A stretch of 26,052 nucleotides of DNA from Candidatus Hydrogenedentes bacterium CG07_land_8_20_14_0_80_42_17. GTDB taxonomy: Bacteria > UBA8481. Made by a program: the position numbers and the translations under genes. The notes below the pieces were generated by a model. The model was given only the letters and a program-made list of their open reading frames with translations. It was not told the origin of the DNA and searched no databases. Below are positions 17,182 through 24,549 of the stretch, piece after piece (the first letter of the stretch is position 1; every line of letters starts with the position of its first letter). The stretch spans positions 57,322 to 83,373 of the forward strand of contig PEWQ01000080.1 in assembly GCA_002780065.1 (NCBI GenBank). Direction: 5' to 3'.

Positions 17182-18186
17182 ATGGACGTTCGTCTTATTA
17201 CAAGAGGTTTGGAAAAACCAAGGCGTATAGAGGTCGACGAGGCAGACAAAACTCCTACGTTCGGCCGGTTTTTTGCTAAACCATTGGAAAAAGGATTCGG
17301 TCAAACAATTGGCAATGCTCTTAGAAGAATTTTGCTGTCTTCGATAGCCGGATCTTCGATTACCGGAGCTGAGATAGAAGGCGTTGAACATGAGTTTTCT
17401 ACTATTGCCGGAGTCATTGAAGATGTTTCAGAGATCATTCTAAATCTTAAAGGCGTTAGATTAAAAATTAAAGGAAGCGGAACTAGAGAACTTACTTTAG
17501 AAGCTACAGGACCATGCACTATTACTGCAAAAGATATTAAGGTGCCGGAAAATGTTGAGATTCTCAATCCTGAACATGTGATCGCGCATATTGATGTCAA
17601 AAATGCCAGACTTGCAATGAAACTGACTGCGAAGGTAGGCAGAGGATTTGTTTCAAGCGATGATGATGTTTCAGAACACAAAATTGGATACATTCCCATG
17701 GATGCTCTGTATTCACCGGTTAAGAAGGTTTCGTATCATGTTGAGCCGACACGTGTCGGACAGAGAACAGATTACGATAAATTGATTATCGAAATTACAA
17801 CTGACGGTTCAATTGATCCTGAAGATGCTTTGGGATATGCCGCGAGAATTCTTTCCGACTACGTCAAAATTTTCATTAATGTTGAAGAGGTAGAAGTAAT
17901 AGAAGAGACACCTGAGTCGAAGGAAGATGAACGTTTGAAGAAGCTCTTGGCGACTTCAGTCGATGAACTGGAATTATCTGTTCGATCCTCGAATTGTCTT
18001 AAGGCGGCAAATTTGAAGACACTTGGCGAGCTTGTAATTCGCTCTGATCAAGAGATGCTTAAATATAGAAATTTTGGAAAGAAATCTTTGCAAGAAATTA
18101 GAGAGAAACTGCAGGAATACGGGTTGCTTCTCGGAATGAAGGATAAAATTGCAAATTTGATTCAGGGTTTAACGGAGAAGAAGTGA
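17182..18186 (+). CDS. rpoA: DNA-directed RNA polymerase alpha subunit
   Basis: Alpha dimers nucleate assembly of RNA polymerase, and their C-terminal domains bind UP elements and activators. The 334 residues have the N-terminal dimerisation domain (GNALRRILLSS at 44-54, then EGVEHEFSTIAGV and RVGQRTDYDKLIIEI). An acidic linker (EEVEVIEETPESKEDE) leads to a complete helix-hairpin-helix C-terminal domain: ELELSVRSSNCLKAANLKT, then LGELVIRSDQEMLKYRNFG and KKSLQEI. It follows rpsD by 19 bases with AGGAGAG as ribosome-binding site. Confidence 0.98.
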   Translation: MDVRLITRGLEKPRRIEVDEADKTPTFGRFFAKPLEKGFGQTIGNALRRILLSSIAGSSITGAEIEGVEHEFSTIAGVIEDVSEIILNLKGVRLKIKGSGTRELTLEATGPCTITAKDIKVPENVEILNPEHVIAHIDVKNARLAMKLTAKVGRGFVSSDDDVSEHKIGYIPMDALYSPVKKVSYHVEPTRVGQRTDYDKLIIEITTDGSIDPEDALGYAARILSDYVKIFINVEEVEVIEETPESKEDERLKKLLATSVDELELSVRSSNCLKAANLKTLGELVIRSDQEMLKYRNFGKKSLQEIREKLQEYGLLLGMKDKIANLIQGLTEKK

Positions 18187-18187
18187 T

Positions 18188-18541
18188 ATGCGCCATAGAG
18201 TTAGAGGAAATAATCTTGGAAGAATGGGCTCTGAGCGAAAAGCGTTATTGAAGGGCATGGCTATTGATTTAATTATTCACGGTAAGATTAGAACTACCGA
18301 TGCGAAAGCAAAAGCTCTGCGTCCTTATGTGGAACGTTTGGTTACGATAGCTAGAAAAGATACTTTATCTAATCGAAGACTTATTGCTTCACGTTTAAAT
18401 AATCCTAATGGTGTTAAAGTTCTTTTCAAAACGATTGCACCTCGATATGCAGAACGAAAAGGCGGATACTTGCGCCTTATTAAGATTTCGGGTTTTCAAC
18501 GGGGCGATGCAACGAGATTATCTGAGTTGCAGTGGGTTTAA
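18188..18541 (+). CDS. rplQ: 50S ribosomal protein L17
   Basis: L17 lies near the tunnel exit, and its gene closes the operon as it does in E. coli. The 117 residues start MRHRVRGNNLGRMGSERKAL, followed by IHGKIRTTDAKAKALRPYVE, and end with ERKGGYLRLIKISGFQRGD and ATRLSELQWV. The ATG is one base after the rpoA stop. A rho-independent terminator begins 17 bases after its stop. Confidence 0.97.
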   Translation: MRHRVRGNNLGRMGSERKALLKGMAIDLIIHGKIRTTDAKAKALRPYVERLVTIARKDTLSNRRLIASRLNNPNGVKVLFKTIAPRYAERKGGYLRLIKISGFQRGDATRLSELQWV

Positions 18542-18557
18542 AAAAGCTCTGAGAGAT

Positions 18558-18588
18558 AAGGCGCAAGCATTGCTTGTGCCTTTTTTTT
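18558..18588 (+). terminator. rho-independent terminator of the ribosomal superoperon
   Basis: GGCGCAAGC and GCTTGTGCC form a 9-bp stem (one G-U pair) around an ATT loop at 18560-18580. Two A-T pairs extend the base, and eight T follow (18581-18588). It is the only clear terminator between the left edge and the window's middle genes, and it separates the ribosomal block from alr. Confidence 0.93.
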
Positions 18589-18633
18589 ATCGCTCTCTTC
18601 CAGTGATTCAAAACTGAGGATAGAATACTTTTC

Positions 18634-19782
18634 ATGTTTGATGGTGTTAAAGAAAATAGCTCTAATTTTTTTAAGGCAAAGCTGGATAGACCGACTTGGG
18701 TGGAAATAGATACAGAAGCTGTTCGCTCGAATATTCGTTCTCTGCGCCGAGCTTTATCTTCGACTGTGCGTTTTCTCGCCGTCGTAAAAGCTGAAGCTTA
18801 TGGTCATGGCGCTATCGGAGTAGCTCATGCCGCTATGAAGGAAGATGTTTACGGATTCGGAGTTGCTACGCCTTACGAAGGCCAGCTCCTGCGCGAATCG
18901 AAGATTGACGCTCCGATAATAGTATTGAGTCCGATACTTTCTCATCAAGCAGATGATATAGTTTCAAATCGACTGACGCCTGCAGTTGCGTCGCTTGAAG
19001 TTGCTGAAGCATTGAAAGGTTCAGGCACAAAAATTCATGTCAAAGTTAACACAGGCATGAACAGAAGCGGAATTGAAATTGAGGACACAGCAGAATTTTT
19101 GAGAAAATTATCAAAGATCGAAGGAATTGAAGTTGAAGGCATTTTTTCGCATTTTGCAGGTTCAGACGAAATTGACCGTCACGGCGCTTATGATCAGTTT
19201 GAACGATTCGAAATACTTCTACATAATCTTGAAAGTTTAGGTTTGAGGCCGCCGATTGCTCACATCTCTAACTCTGCCGCAATTATAGATATGCCTGAGA
19301 TGTCGCTTGATCTGGTTCGAGCAGGTTTGGCGATATACGGAATGTATCCTTCAAATTATGTATCAAGGTCGCCTGTTTTGAAGCCGGCATTGACATGGAA
19401 GACTCATGTGATTGATAAACGCATCTTGCCTGAAGGCTCTGCAGTTTCGTATGGCGGAACATGGCGAGCAGAAAAGGAAACTACAGTTGCATTACTTCCT
19501 GTCGGATATGCAGACGGTTATAGAAGAGCTCTTTCGAATAAAGGAGAAGTTTTACTTCGAGGTAACAGATGCAAAATTGCGGGCAGAGTCTGTATGGACC
19601 TGACCGTTGTTGACTGCGGAAATAATCCTGTTGAAATTGGTGACGAGGTAGTTCTGCTTGGCGAACAAAATAGCTCGCACATAACCGCTGATGAAATGGC
19701 TGAATGGCTCGGCACTAACAATTATGAAGTGACAACTCAAATAACTTATCGTGTTCCAAGAAGGATAAGAGTGAATGAATGA
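18634..19782 (+). CDS. alr: Alanine racemase
   Basis: This PLP enzyme interconverts L- and D-alanine and supplies D-alanine for peptidoglycan. The 382 residues have the PLP lysine in VVKAEAYGHG (Lys52), the catalytic tyrosine in AVSYGGTW (Tyr273), and the C-terminal PVGYADGYRR and GRVCMDLTVVD motifs. About 20 residues precede the usual beginning RPTWVEID, slightly more than normal. There is no well-spaced ribosome-binding site (GAGGAT ends 13 bases before the ATG). The gene opens a second cluster after the terminator, but I see no strong promoter in the 92-base gap. The end overlaps thiL by 8 bases. Confidence 0.96.
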   Translation: MFDGVKENSSNFFKAKLDRPTWVEIDTEAVRSNIRSLRRALSSTVRFLAVVKAEAYGHGAIGVAHAAMKEDVYGFGVATPYEGQLLRESKIDAPIIVLSPILSHQADDIVSNRLTPAVASLEVAEALKGSGTKIHVKVNTGMNRSGIEIEDTAEFLRKLSKIEGIEVEGIFSHFAGSDEIDRHGAYDQFERFEILLHNLESLGLRPPIAHISNSAAIIDMPEMSLDLVRAGLAIYGMYPSNYVSRSPVLKPALTWKTHVIDKRILPEGSAVSYGGTWRAEKETTVALLPVGYADGYRRALSNKGEVLLRGNRCKIAGRVCMDLTVVDCGNNPVEIGDEVVLLGEQNSSHITADEMAEWLGTNNYEVTTQITYRVPRRIRVNE

Positions 19783-20638
19783 AAAGCAGTGGATAGAGTA
19801 TCTCAAAAAACATGTTTCATGTTTTGAAGATGTTATAGGAATCGGAGATGACTCTGCTGTACTGCCTGACGGAACTTTAATCTCTACAGATACGTTTGTC
19901 GAAGAAATTCATTTTTCCAGAAAATGGGCTTCGTGGCGTCTTATTGGCCGAAAAGCATGCGAGGCTACGATCTCGGATATAGCCGCGATGGGAGGAAAAC
20001 CTTTGTGGCTTCTCGCAAATCTATCCAGTTCGGAAAGCGGCGGAGTTGCGGACGAATTGCTTCACGGAATTTTGGAGTGCGGTATTCCTTTGATTGGCGG
20101 AGATACTACTTCTTCACAAAAAGGAGCGGTCACTTTGACTCTTACGGTGCTGGGAAAAACTGAAAGACCGGTATTGCGCAGTGGAGCAAAAACGGGCGAC
20201 AGAATTTTTGTGTCGGGAAAGTTGGGCGGCACTCAGGCAGGATTGATATCTCTTCAAAAAGGACTGAATTTATTCGAATGCGAAAAGAGGTTTCTAGAGC
20301 CAAGGGCGCGGCTGGATATTTCTGAGTCATGGGGCGCACTTGCAACATCGATGATCGATGTCTCTGATGGACTTTCTACTGAACTGAATCATCTTTCAGA
20401 AGCGTCTAAAAAAAGATTCAGAATCGATATTTCGAAATTACCGTGTTTTAGTGAAATAGAAAAGACTGGCAGAGAAGCAACAGAGCTTATTTTGGAGAGC
20501 GGGGAAGAATTTGAATTATTAGCGACATCGAATTTTAATTTACCTGGAGGTTTTGAAATAGGAGTGGTTGAAGACGGGCATGGAGTTTATGACGGATTAA
20601 ATGAAATTCTTCCGCGAGGATATGATCATTGGTCATGA
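19775..20638 (+). CDS. thiL: Thiamine-monophosphate kinase
   Basis: ThiL makes the cofactor thiamine diphosphate from thiamine monophosphate with ATP. The 287 residues, a little shorter than the E. coli protein, show the AIR-synthetase-like fold motifs: VIGIGDDSAVL (about 20-30), ISTDTFVEEIHF (Asp39), SDIAAMGGKP (67-76), LIGGDTTSS and IDVSDGLSTELNHL. The last residues GYDHW match the usual ThiL C-terminus. It overlaps alr by 8 bases at its start and probably tsaE by 4 at its end. Confidence 0.93.
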   Translation: MNEKQWIEYLKKHVSCFEDVIGIGDDSAVLPDGTLISTDTFVEEIHFSRKWASWRLIGRKACEATISDIAAMGGKPLWLLANLSSSESGGVADELLHGILECGIPLIGGDTTSSQKGAVTLTLTVLGKTERPVLRSGAKTGDRIFVSGKLGGTQAGLISLQKGLNLFECEKRFLEPRARLDISESWGALATSMIDVSDGLSTELNHLSEASKKRFRIDISKLPCFSEIEKTGREATELILESGEEFELLATSNFNLPGGFEIGVVEDGHGVYDGLNEILPRGYDHWS

Positions 20639-21069
20639 AACTAATTTCTCGTTCTGAATCCGACACGTTTGAGATCGGAAGAAAAATCGGAGCGGCATTG
20701 TCAGGCGGAGAAAAATTGCTTTTGATCGGTGACCTTGGGGCAGGCAAGACAGTTATGGCTAGAGGTATAGCTAAAGGTGCAGGCTCGAATGACGAGGTCT
20801 CTTCTCCGACTTATGTAATCGAGAAAATATATCGAGGTAGAATACAAATTCGACATATTGATTTGTATAGGATTGAAAAGAGGGAAATATATTCGCTGGA
20901 TTTGGATGCGTTAGAAAACGCATCAGACGCAATAATGATAGAATGGGGAGATAAATTGCCGATTTCATATCGCAAAGATTCAATCGAAGTAAAAATAGAT
21001 TTCAATGAAAACGAAAATGATCGGTTGATTGAAATTGTTGGTGACGATGAATGCAAAATAAAATTCTAG
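20635..21069 (+). CDS. tsaE: tRNA t6A synthesis ATPase TsaE
   Basis: TsaE is the P-loop ATPase that works with TsaB and TsaD to put threonylcarbamoyl on A37 of ANN-decoding tRNAs. The 144 residues show Walker A GDLGAGKT (32-39), the SSPTYVIEK segment, HIDLYRIE and the late IEWGDKLP motif. Two starts are possible: ATG 20635, which overlaps the thiL stop (ATGA), or TTG 20629, which sits eight bases after GCGAGGA (20614-20620). I favour the ATG because coupled overlaps are the rule here. The 3' end overlaps tsaB by 19 bases. Confidence 0.93.
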   Translation: MKLISRSESDTFEIGRKIGAALSGGEKLLLIGDLGAGKTVMARGIAKGAGSNDEVSSPTYVIEKIYRGRIQIRHIDLYRIEKREIYSLDLDALENASDAIMIEWGDKLPISYRKDSIEVKIDFNENENDRLIEIVGDDECKIKF

Positions 21070-21662
21070 GCATAGATTCTGTTTCAGGCAGAAGCGGAGT
21101 AGCTTTGATTGGCGGAGATGGAATTATTGAAGAAAGAAGAATTGATCACGTAAATGGGCGGCCGTCAAAGAATTTGCTTGTTGAAATTGATAAACTTTTT
21201 CAAGAGACAAAAACCGATATTTCGGAAGTATCTTCTGTCGGCATAACAAATGGCCCGGGTTCTTTGACAGGAATTAGAGTCGGCATTTCTATGGTTCACG
21301 GATTGCTGTTTGAGAGCCGCATACCGGTAGTTGCCGTTAACACTTTTGATGCTATAGAAAAAGCGTCGGGGCGAAAGAATGATTTGCAGGCTATTAGAAT
21401 TAGAAAGACAGAGTGGCTTCTGCGAACAAATGGAAAGATCAGTTCTGCTGATGAAAAACAAATTTGTGATTTAATTAATTCTGTAAAAACTGCGGCAATG
21501 ATAGGAAGTGTTCCAAATGAAATTACAACTGATTTATTGGTCATTGAGACCTCTTTAGCAAGGAGTGTTGCTGAAATTGCAAAGAATGTTTTTCAATTTG
21601 GGAATGCGATGCCGATCGAACAATTATCACCTTTCTATTTTGTTGAGATTTATTCGAAATGA
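21051..21662 (+). CDS. tsaB: tRNA t6A synthesis protein TsaB
   Basis: TsaB is a catalytically inactive paralogue of TsaD that scaffolds the t6A complex. The 203 residues begin ILGIDSVSGRSGVALIGGDG, with the signature SSVGITNGPGSLTGIRVGIS (about 61-80) and VVAVNTFDAIEKA. The C-terminal part is poorly conserved and the protein is about 25 to 30 residues shorter than E. coli TsaB, yet it ends with the expected AMPIEQLSPFYF-like segment, so it looks intact. tsaD is not in the window. The gene overlaps tsaE by 19 bases and rimI by 4. Confidence 0.92.
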   Translation: MQNKILGIDSVSGRSGVALIGGDGIIEERRIDHVNGRPSKNLLVEIDKLFQETKTDISEVSSVGITNGPGSLTGIRVGISMVHGLLFESRIPVVAVNTFDAIEKASGRKNDLQAIRIRKTEWLLRTNGKISSADEKQICDLINSVKTAAMIGSVPNEITTDLLVIETSLARSVAEIAKNVFQFGNAMPIEQLSPFYFVEIYSK

Positions 21663-22096
21663 TAGTTCCGATTTCTAAAGAAAAAATTTCAGAAATACTT
21701 GAGATAGAACACGAGTCATACAGCTTGCCGTGGAGCGAGAGAATGTTTCTGGCAGAATTTGAAAATGAACTTGGCATAAGTTTTGGATATGAAGTGAACG
21801 GCAAACTAGTCGGATTCATCTTTGCTTGGATGATATTTGAAGACATTCATATAAATAATATTGCTGTGGCGCAGGCTGAAAGACGAAAAGGAATTGGAAG
21901 AAAGTTGTTGGAACATACATTTAATGAAGTTCGAAAAAAAGGAGTGACAAAAGCAATGCTCGAGGTAAGACCGTCAAACAAAGCGGCATTAGAACTATAT
22001 TCGCAATATGGTTTCAAACTCATGTCAGTCAGAAAAAAATATTACACGGATACAAACGAAGATGCATTAATATTGATAGCGGAGTTGAATAGATGA
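21659..22096 (+). CDS. rimI: GNAT N-acetyltransferase, RimI family
   Basis: RimI acetylates the N-terminal alanine of ribosomal protein S18 in E. coli and may act on other proteins. The 145-residue GNAT fold shows IHINNIAVAQAERRKGIGRK, with the acetyl-CoA loop RRKGIG at 75-80, then LEVRPSNKAALELYSQYGF. Glu102 and Tyr114 fit the proposed catalytic pair. The tsaE-tsaB-rimI order is common in bacteria and supports the name. S18 is not in the window, so the actual substrate is unproven. Confidence 0.9.
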   Translation: MIVPISKEKISEILEIEHESYSLPWSERMFLAEFENELGISFGYEVNGKLVGFIFAWMIFEDIHINNIAVAQAERRKGIGRKLLEHTFNEVRKKGVTKAMLEVRPSNKAALELYSQYGFKLMSVRKKYYTDTNEDALILIAELNR

Positions 22097-24549
22097 AAAA
22101 ATTTATTACATTGTTATTAATTGTTTTGCTTGCGGCTTGCGCAAATATGAAGACTGAAGTGATTGATATCCCTTTATTTCAAACAGTGAGTCTTGCCGGA
22201 AGTTTTAATAATTGGAATGCGAAAGATCAAGTAACGATTATGAAGTATCTTGGAAATAATAAATGGTCGTTGAATAAACTTTTTGAGAAAGGTCAATCGA
22301 AGTTTAAATTCGTTATGAACGGCGGTTGGGATATTCACAGAGGAGTTTCTCCTGATGGAAGATTAATTCAACCCGGAAGCGATATAACTCTGAATATTTC
22401 TAGCTTTGGTTTTTATGAAATACTTTTAGATTTGAATATTGATACGTGGTCTGTGAAACCGGCTCCGGCTTCCAACGCTGTGGCTTTTGCTGAATTCAAA
22501 AAAGAATATGATTTAGGCGAAGAGGTTCTTCTCTCTGCAGAAAAATCATTTGCTCGCTCAGGAAAAAATATAAGAAAATTCTTTTGGACTCAAGATTCGC
22601 TAGACGCAGTGAAATTGAAAGAACTTCCTTTTGAGAGCGGCGCATCAACTTTATCTCTGAAACCTGAACAGCCTGGTCTGTATCACATTACGCTTTCTGT
22701 TGACGACGGCGAGAAAGGACTCGATTACAAAATTTCTTTTCGTGTTTTTGAATCAGTGAATGATTTTGTTTTCGGCGATACTGAAGATTCGGAGTGGAAT
22801 TTTCAGAATAGACGAACATATACGACTCCTGATTGGGCAAAGAATGTCGTTTGGTATCAGATAATGCTGGATCGCTGGCGCAACCTCGATTCAAGTAATG
22901 ATCCTGACAGTAGTTTACCGTGGAGATGGAACTGGTTTGCTCCATTTACGGATGGAGAGAGCAAATCGTTTTACGGCGGGGACGGAGTTTGGAACAGAAA
23001 TTTTGGTGGAGATTTAGCAGGGCTAATACGCTCTTTAAATTATCTTGAAGAATTAGGAGTGACGGGAATTTACCTCAATCCCATTTTTGAGGCACCGGGT
23101 CATCATAAATACAACACAGCGGATTATCGGCATATCGACGACAATTTTGGAACGCGGGGCGATATTATTTTGCGATGGAAAACTGAGACGGAGGATTCCA
23201 GAACTTGGGCTTTTACTCAGACTGATTCGCTCTTCTTAACTTTTTTGAATATTGCTCATCAGCGGGGATTTAAAGTGATTATCGATGGAGTGTTCAATCA
23301 TTCAGGAACGGAATTTTGGGCATTCAAGGATTTGATAGAGAATGGTCAAAATTCACGATACAAGAATTGGTACAATGTTAAGGAATGGAATGTAAAGCCA
23401 TCTAAACCTGGCGCGCCCTCGTTTGCTTATGAAGGTTGGGCAGGATTTGACGGGCTTCCGGAGTATAAAGAAGATGAAAACGGATTGGCTCATGGGATTC
23501 GTGAACACATTTTCGATATAACGAGAAGGTGGATGGATCCTAATGGAGACGGAGACCCGTCAGACGGAGTTGACGGCTGGCGGCTGGATGTTCCTGAAAA
23601 TGTGAATGAACGTTTTTGGAGAGAATGGCGGAAAGTTGTGAAAGGTATAAATCCCAACGCATACATTACAGGTGAGATTTGGGGCGACGCAAGAGATTGG
23701 CTCGATGGAGATCACTTTGACGCAGTAATGAACTATGAATTTTTGAAGCGGGTTCACGCATTTTTCTTGCCCGGAGGAAACACTCAGGCAATGAAAGCGC
23801 CTGAGTTTGCGCGTTCGATTTGCGAATTGCTGAAGGCTTATTCATGGCAGTCAGATTTAGTTCTTCAAAATCTTTTGTCGAGTCACGATATTGATCGAAT
23901 CTCTTCTGCGATACATAACAGAGCCGGCTGGAAGCGTGGAAGAGTCCAGGATGAAAATCCTTTGTACGATACTGGAGCTCCATCTGATTACGATTATGAA
24001 ATATTGGCGGAACTTGCCGCGTTTCAGTTTTCATGGCCAGGCGCACCCATGATTTATTACGGTGATGAGGTCGGAATGTTTGGAGCGGACGATCCGACGA
24101 ATCGAATGTCTATGTGGTGGGACGATTTGATGCCTTACAGCAATTCGGATTATTTTGTTCGCCGCGGATTGAAAGAGCGATATGCAAGATTGATTGCTAT
24201 ACGTAATTCGTTTTCTGCATTGAGGACTGGCCGTGTAAGATTTTTATTAGCTGATGATACCGCGGGAATAATAGCATTTGAGCGCCGTGATTCAGAAAAT
24301 AGTTTGATGACGATAATAAACAATTCGGACAGCTTTGTCATATCGAAGATTCCAATGGAAAAAGAAAGTGAGTTTATAGATCTTTTACAACCTCGAAATG
24401 CGAGAACAAAATGGGGAAAGGTGAAAGGAATAGATGCGGAACGGAATCTGATTGAATTACTGCCGAGTGCTATTCGATTGAAGAGCAGTGAAGATGGTCT
24501 TGAGATAAGTCTTCCGCCTCACGGTTCTGCAATATTGCTGGAGCTATAG
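22093..24549 (+). CDS. Exported GH13 alpha-glucan hydrolase lipoprotein
   Basis: This is probably an outer-surface or periplasmic enzyme that cleaves starch-, pullulan- or maltodextrin-like glucans. The 818 residues start with a signal peptide and lipobox LAAC (Cys16). Residues about 25-120 resemble a glycogen/starch-binding beta-sandwich (SLAGSFNNWNAK, KFKFVMNGGWD). A second sandwich-like segment runs to about 225. The catalytic barrel runs from about 250: region I IIDGVFNHSG (Asp398, His403), region II DGWRLDVPENV (nucleophile Asp499), region III ITGEIWG (acid Glu528) and region IV LSSHDIDR (Asp599). A Ca-site-like MDPNGDGDPSDG precedes region II. A C-terminal sandwich ends the protein. Substrate and product are not predictable from this. 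The start overlaps rimI by 4 bases. Confidence 0.9.
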   Translation: MKKFITLLLIVLLAACANMKTEVIDIPLFQTVSLAGSFNNWNAKDQVTIMKYLGNNKWSLNKLFEKGQSKFKFVMNGGWDIHRGVSPDGRLIQPGSDITLNISSFGFYEILLDLNIDTWSVKPAPASNAVAFAEFKKEYDLGEEVLLSAEKSFARSGKNIRKFFWTQDSLDAVKLKELPFESGASTLSLKPEQPGLYHITLSVDDGEKGLDYKISFRVFESVNDFVFGDTEDSEWNFQNRRTYTTPDWAKNVVWYQIMLDRWRNLDSSNDPDSSLPWRWNWFAPFTDGESKSFYGGDGVWNRNFGGDLAGLIRSLNYLEELGVTGIYLNPIFEAPGHHKYNTADYRHIDDNFGTRGDIILRWKTETEDSRTWAFTQTDSLFLTFLNIAHQRGFKVIIDGVFNHSGTEFWAFKDLIENGQNSRYKNWYNVKEWNVKPSKPGAPSFAYEGWAGFDGLPEYKEDENGLAHGIREHIFDITRRWMDPNGDGDPSDGVDGWRLDVPENVNERFWREWRKVVKGINPNAYITGEIWGDARDWLDGDHFDAVMNYEFLKRVHAFFLPGGNTQAMKAPEFARSICELLKAYSWQSDLVLQNLLSSHDIDRISSAIHNRAGWKRGRVQDENPLYDTGAPSDYDYEILAELAAFQFSWPGAPMIYYGDEVGMFGADDPTNRMSMWWDDLMPYSNSDYFVRRGLKERYARLIAIRNSFSALRTGRVRFLLADDTAGIIAFERRDSENSLMTIINNSDSFVISKIPMEKESEFIDLLQPRNARTKWGKVKGIDAERNLIELLPSAIRLKSSEDGLEISLPPHGSAILLEL
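24544..24549. other. shared palindromic stop for convergent genes
   Basis: CTATAG contains the TAG stop of the GH13 gene (24547-24549) and, on the other strand, the TAG stop of the membrane protein gene (24546-24544). The two coding regions therefore overlap by 6 bases with no room for an intergenic terminator. Confidence 0.9.

Noticed and set aside
18598-18633. Promoter before alr (TAGAAT at 18621-18626)
   Set aside because: The -35 candidate TTCCAG is poor, and transcription would start almost on the ATG. The cluster must have a start here or by read-through, but I cannot point to it.
21051-21662. TsaB as a truncated pseudogene
   Set aside because: It is shorter than the E. coli protein, but the conserved N-terminal core and the terminal segment are both present, with no internal stop.
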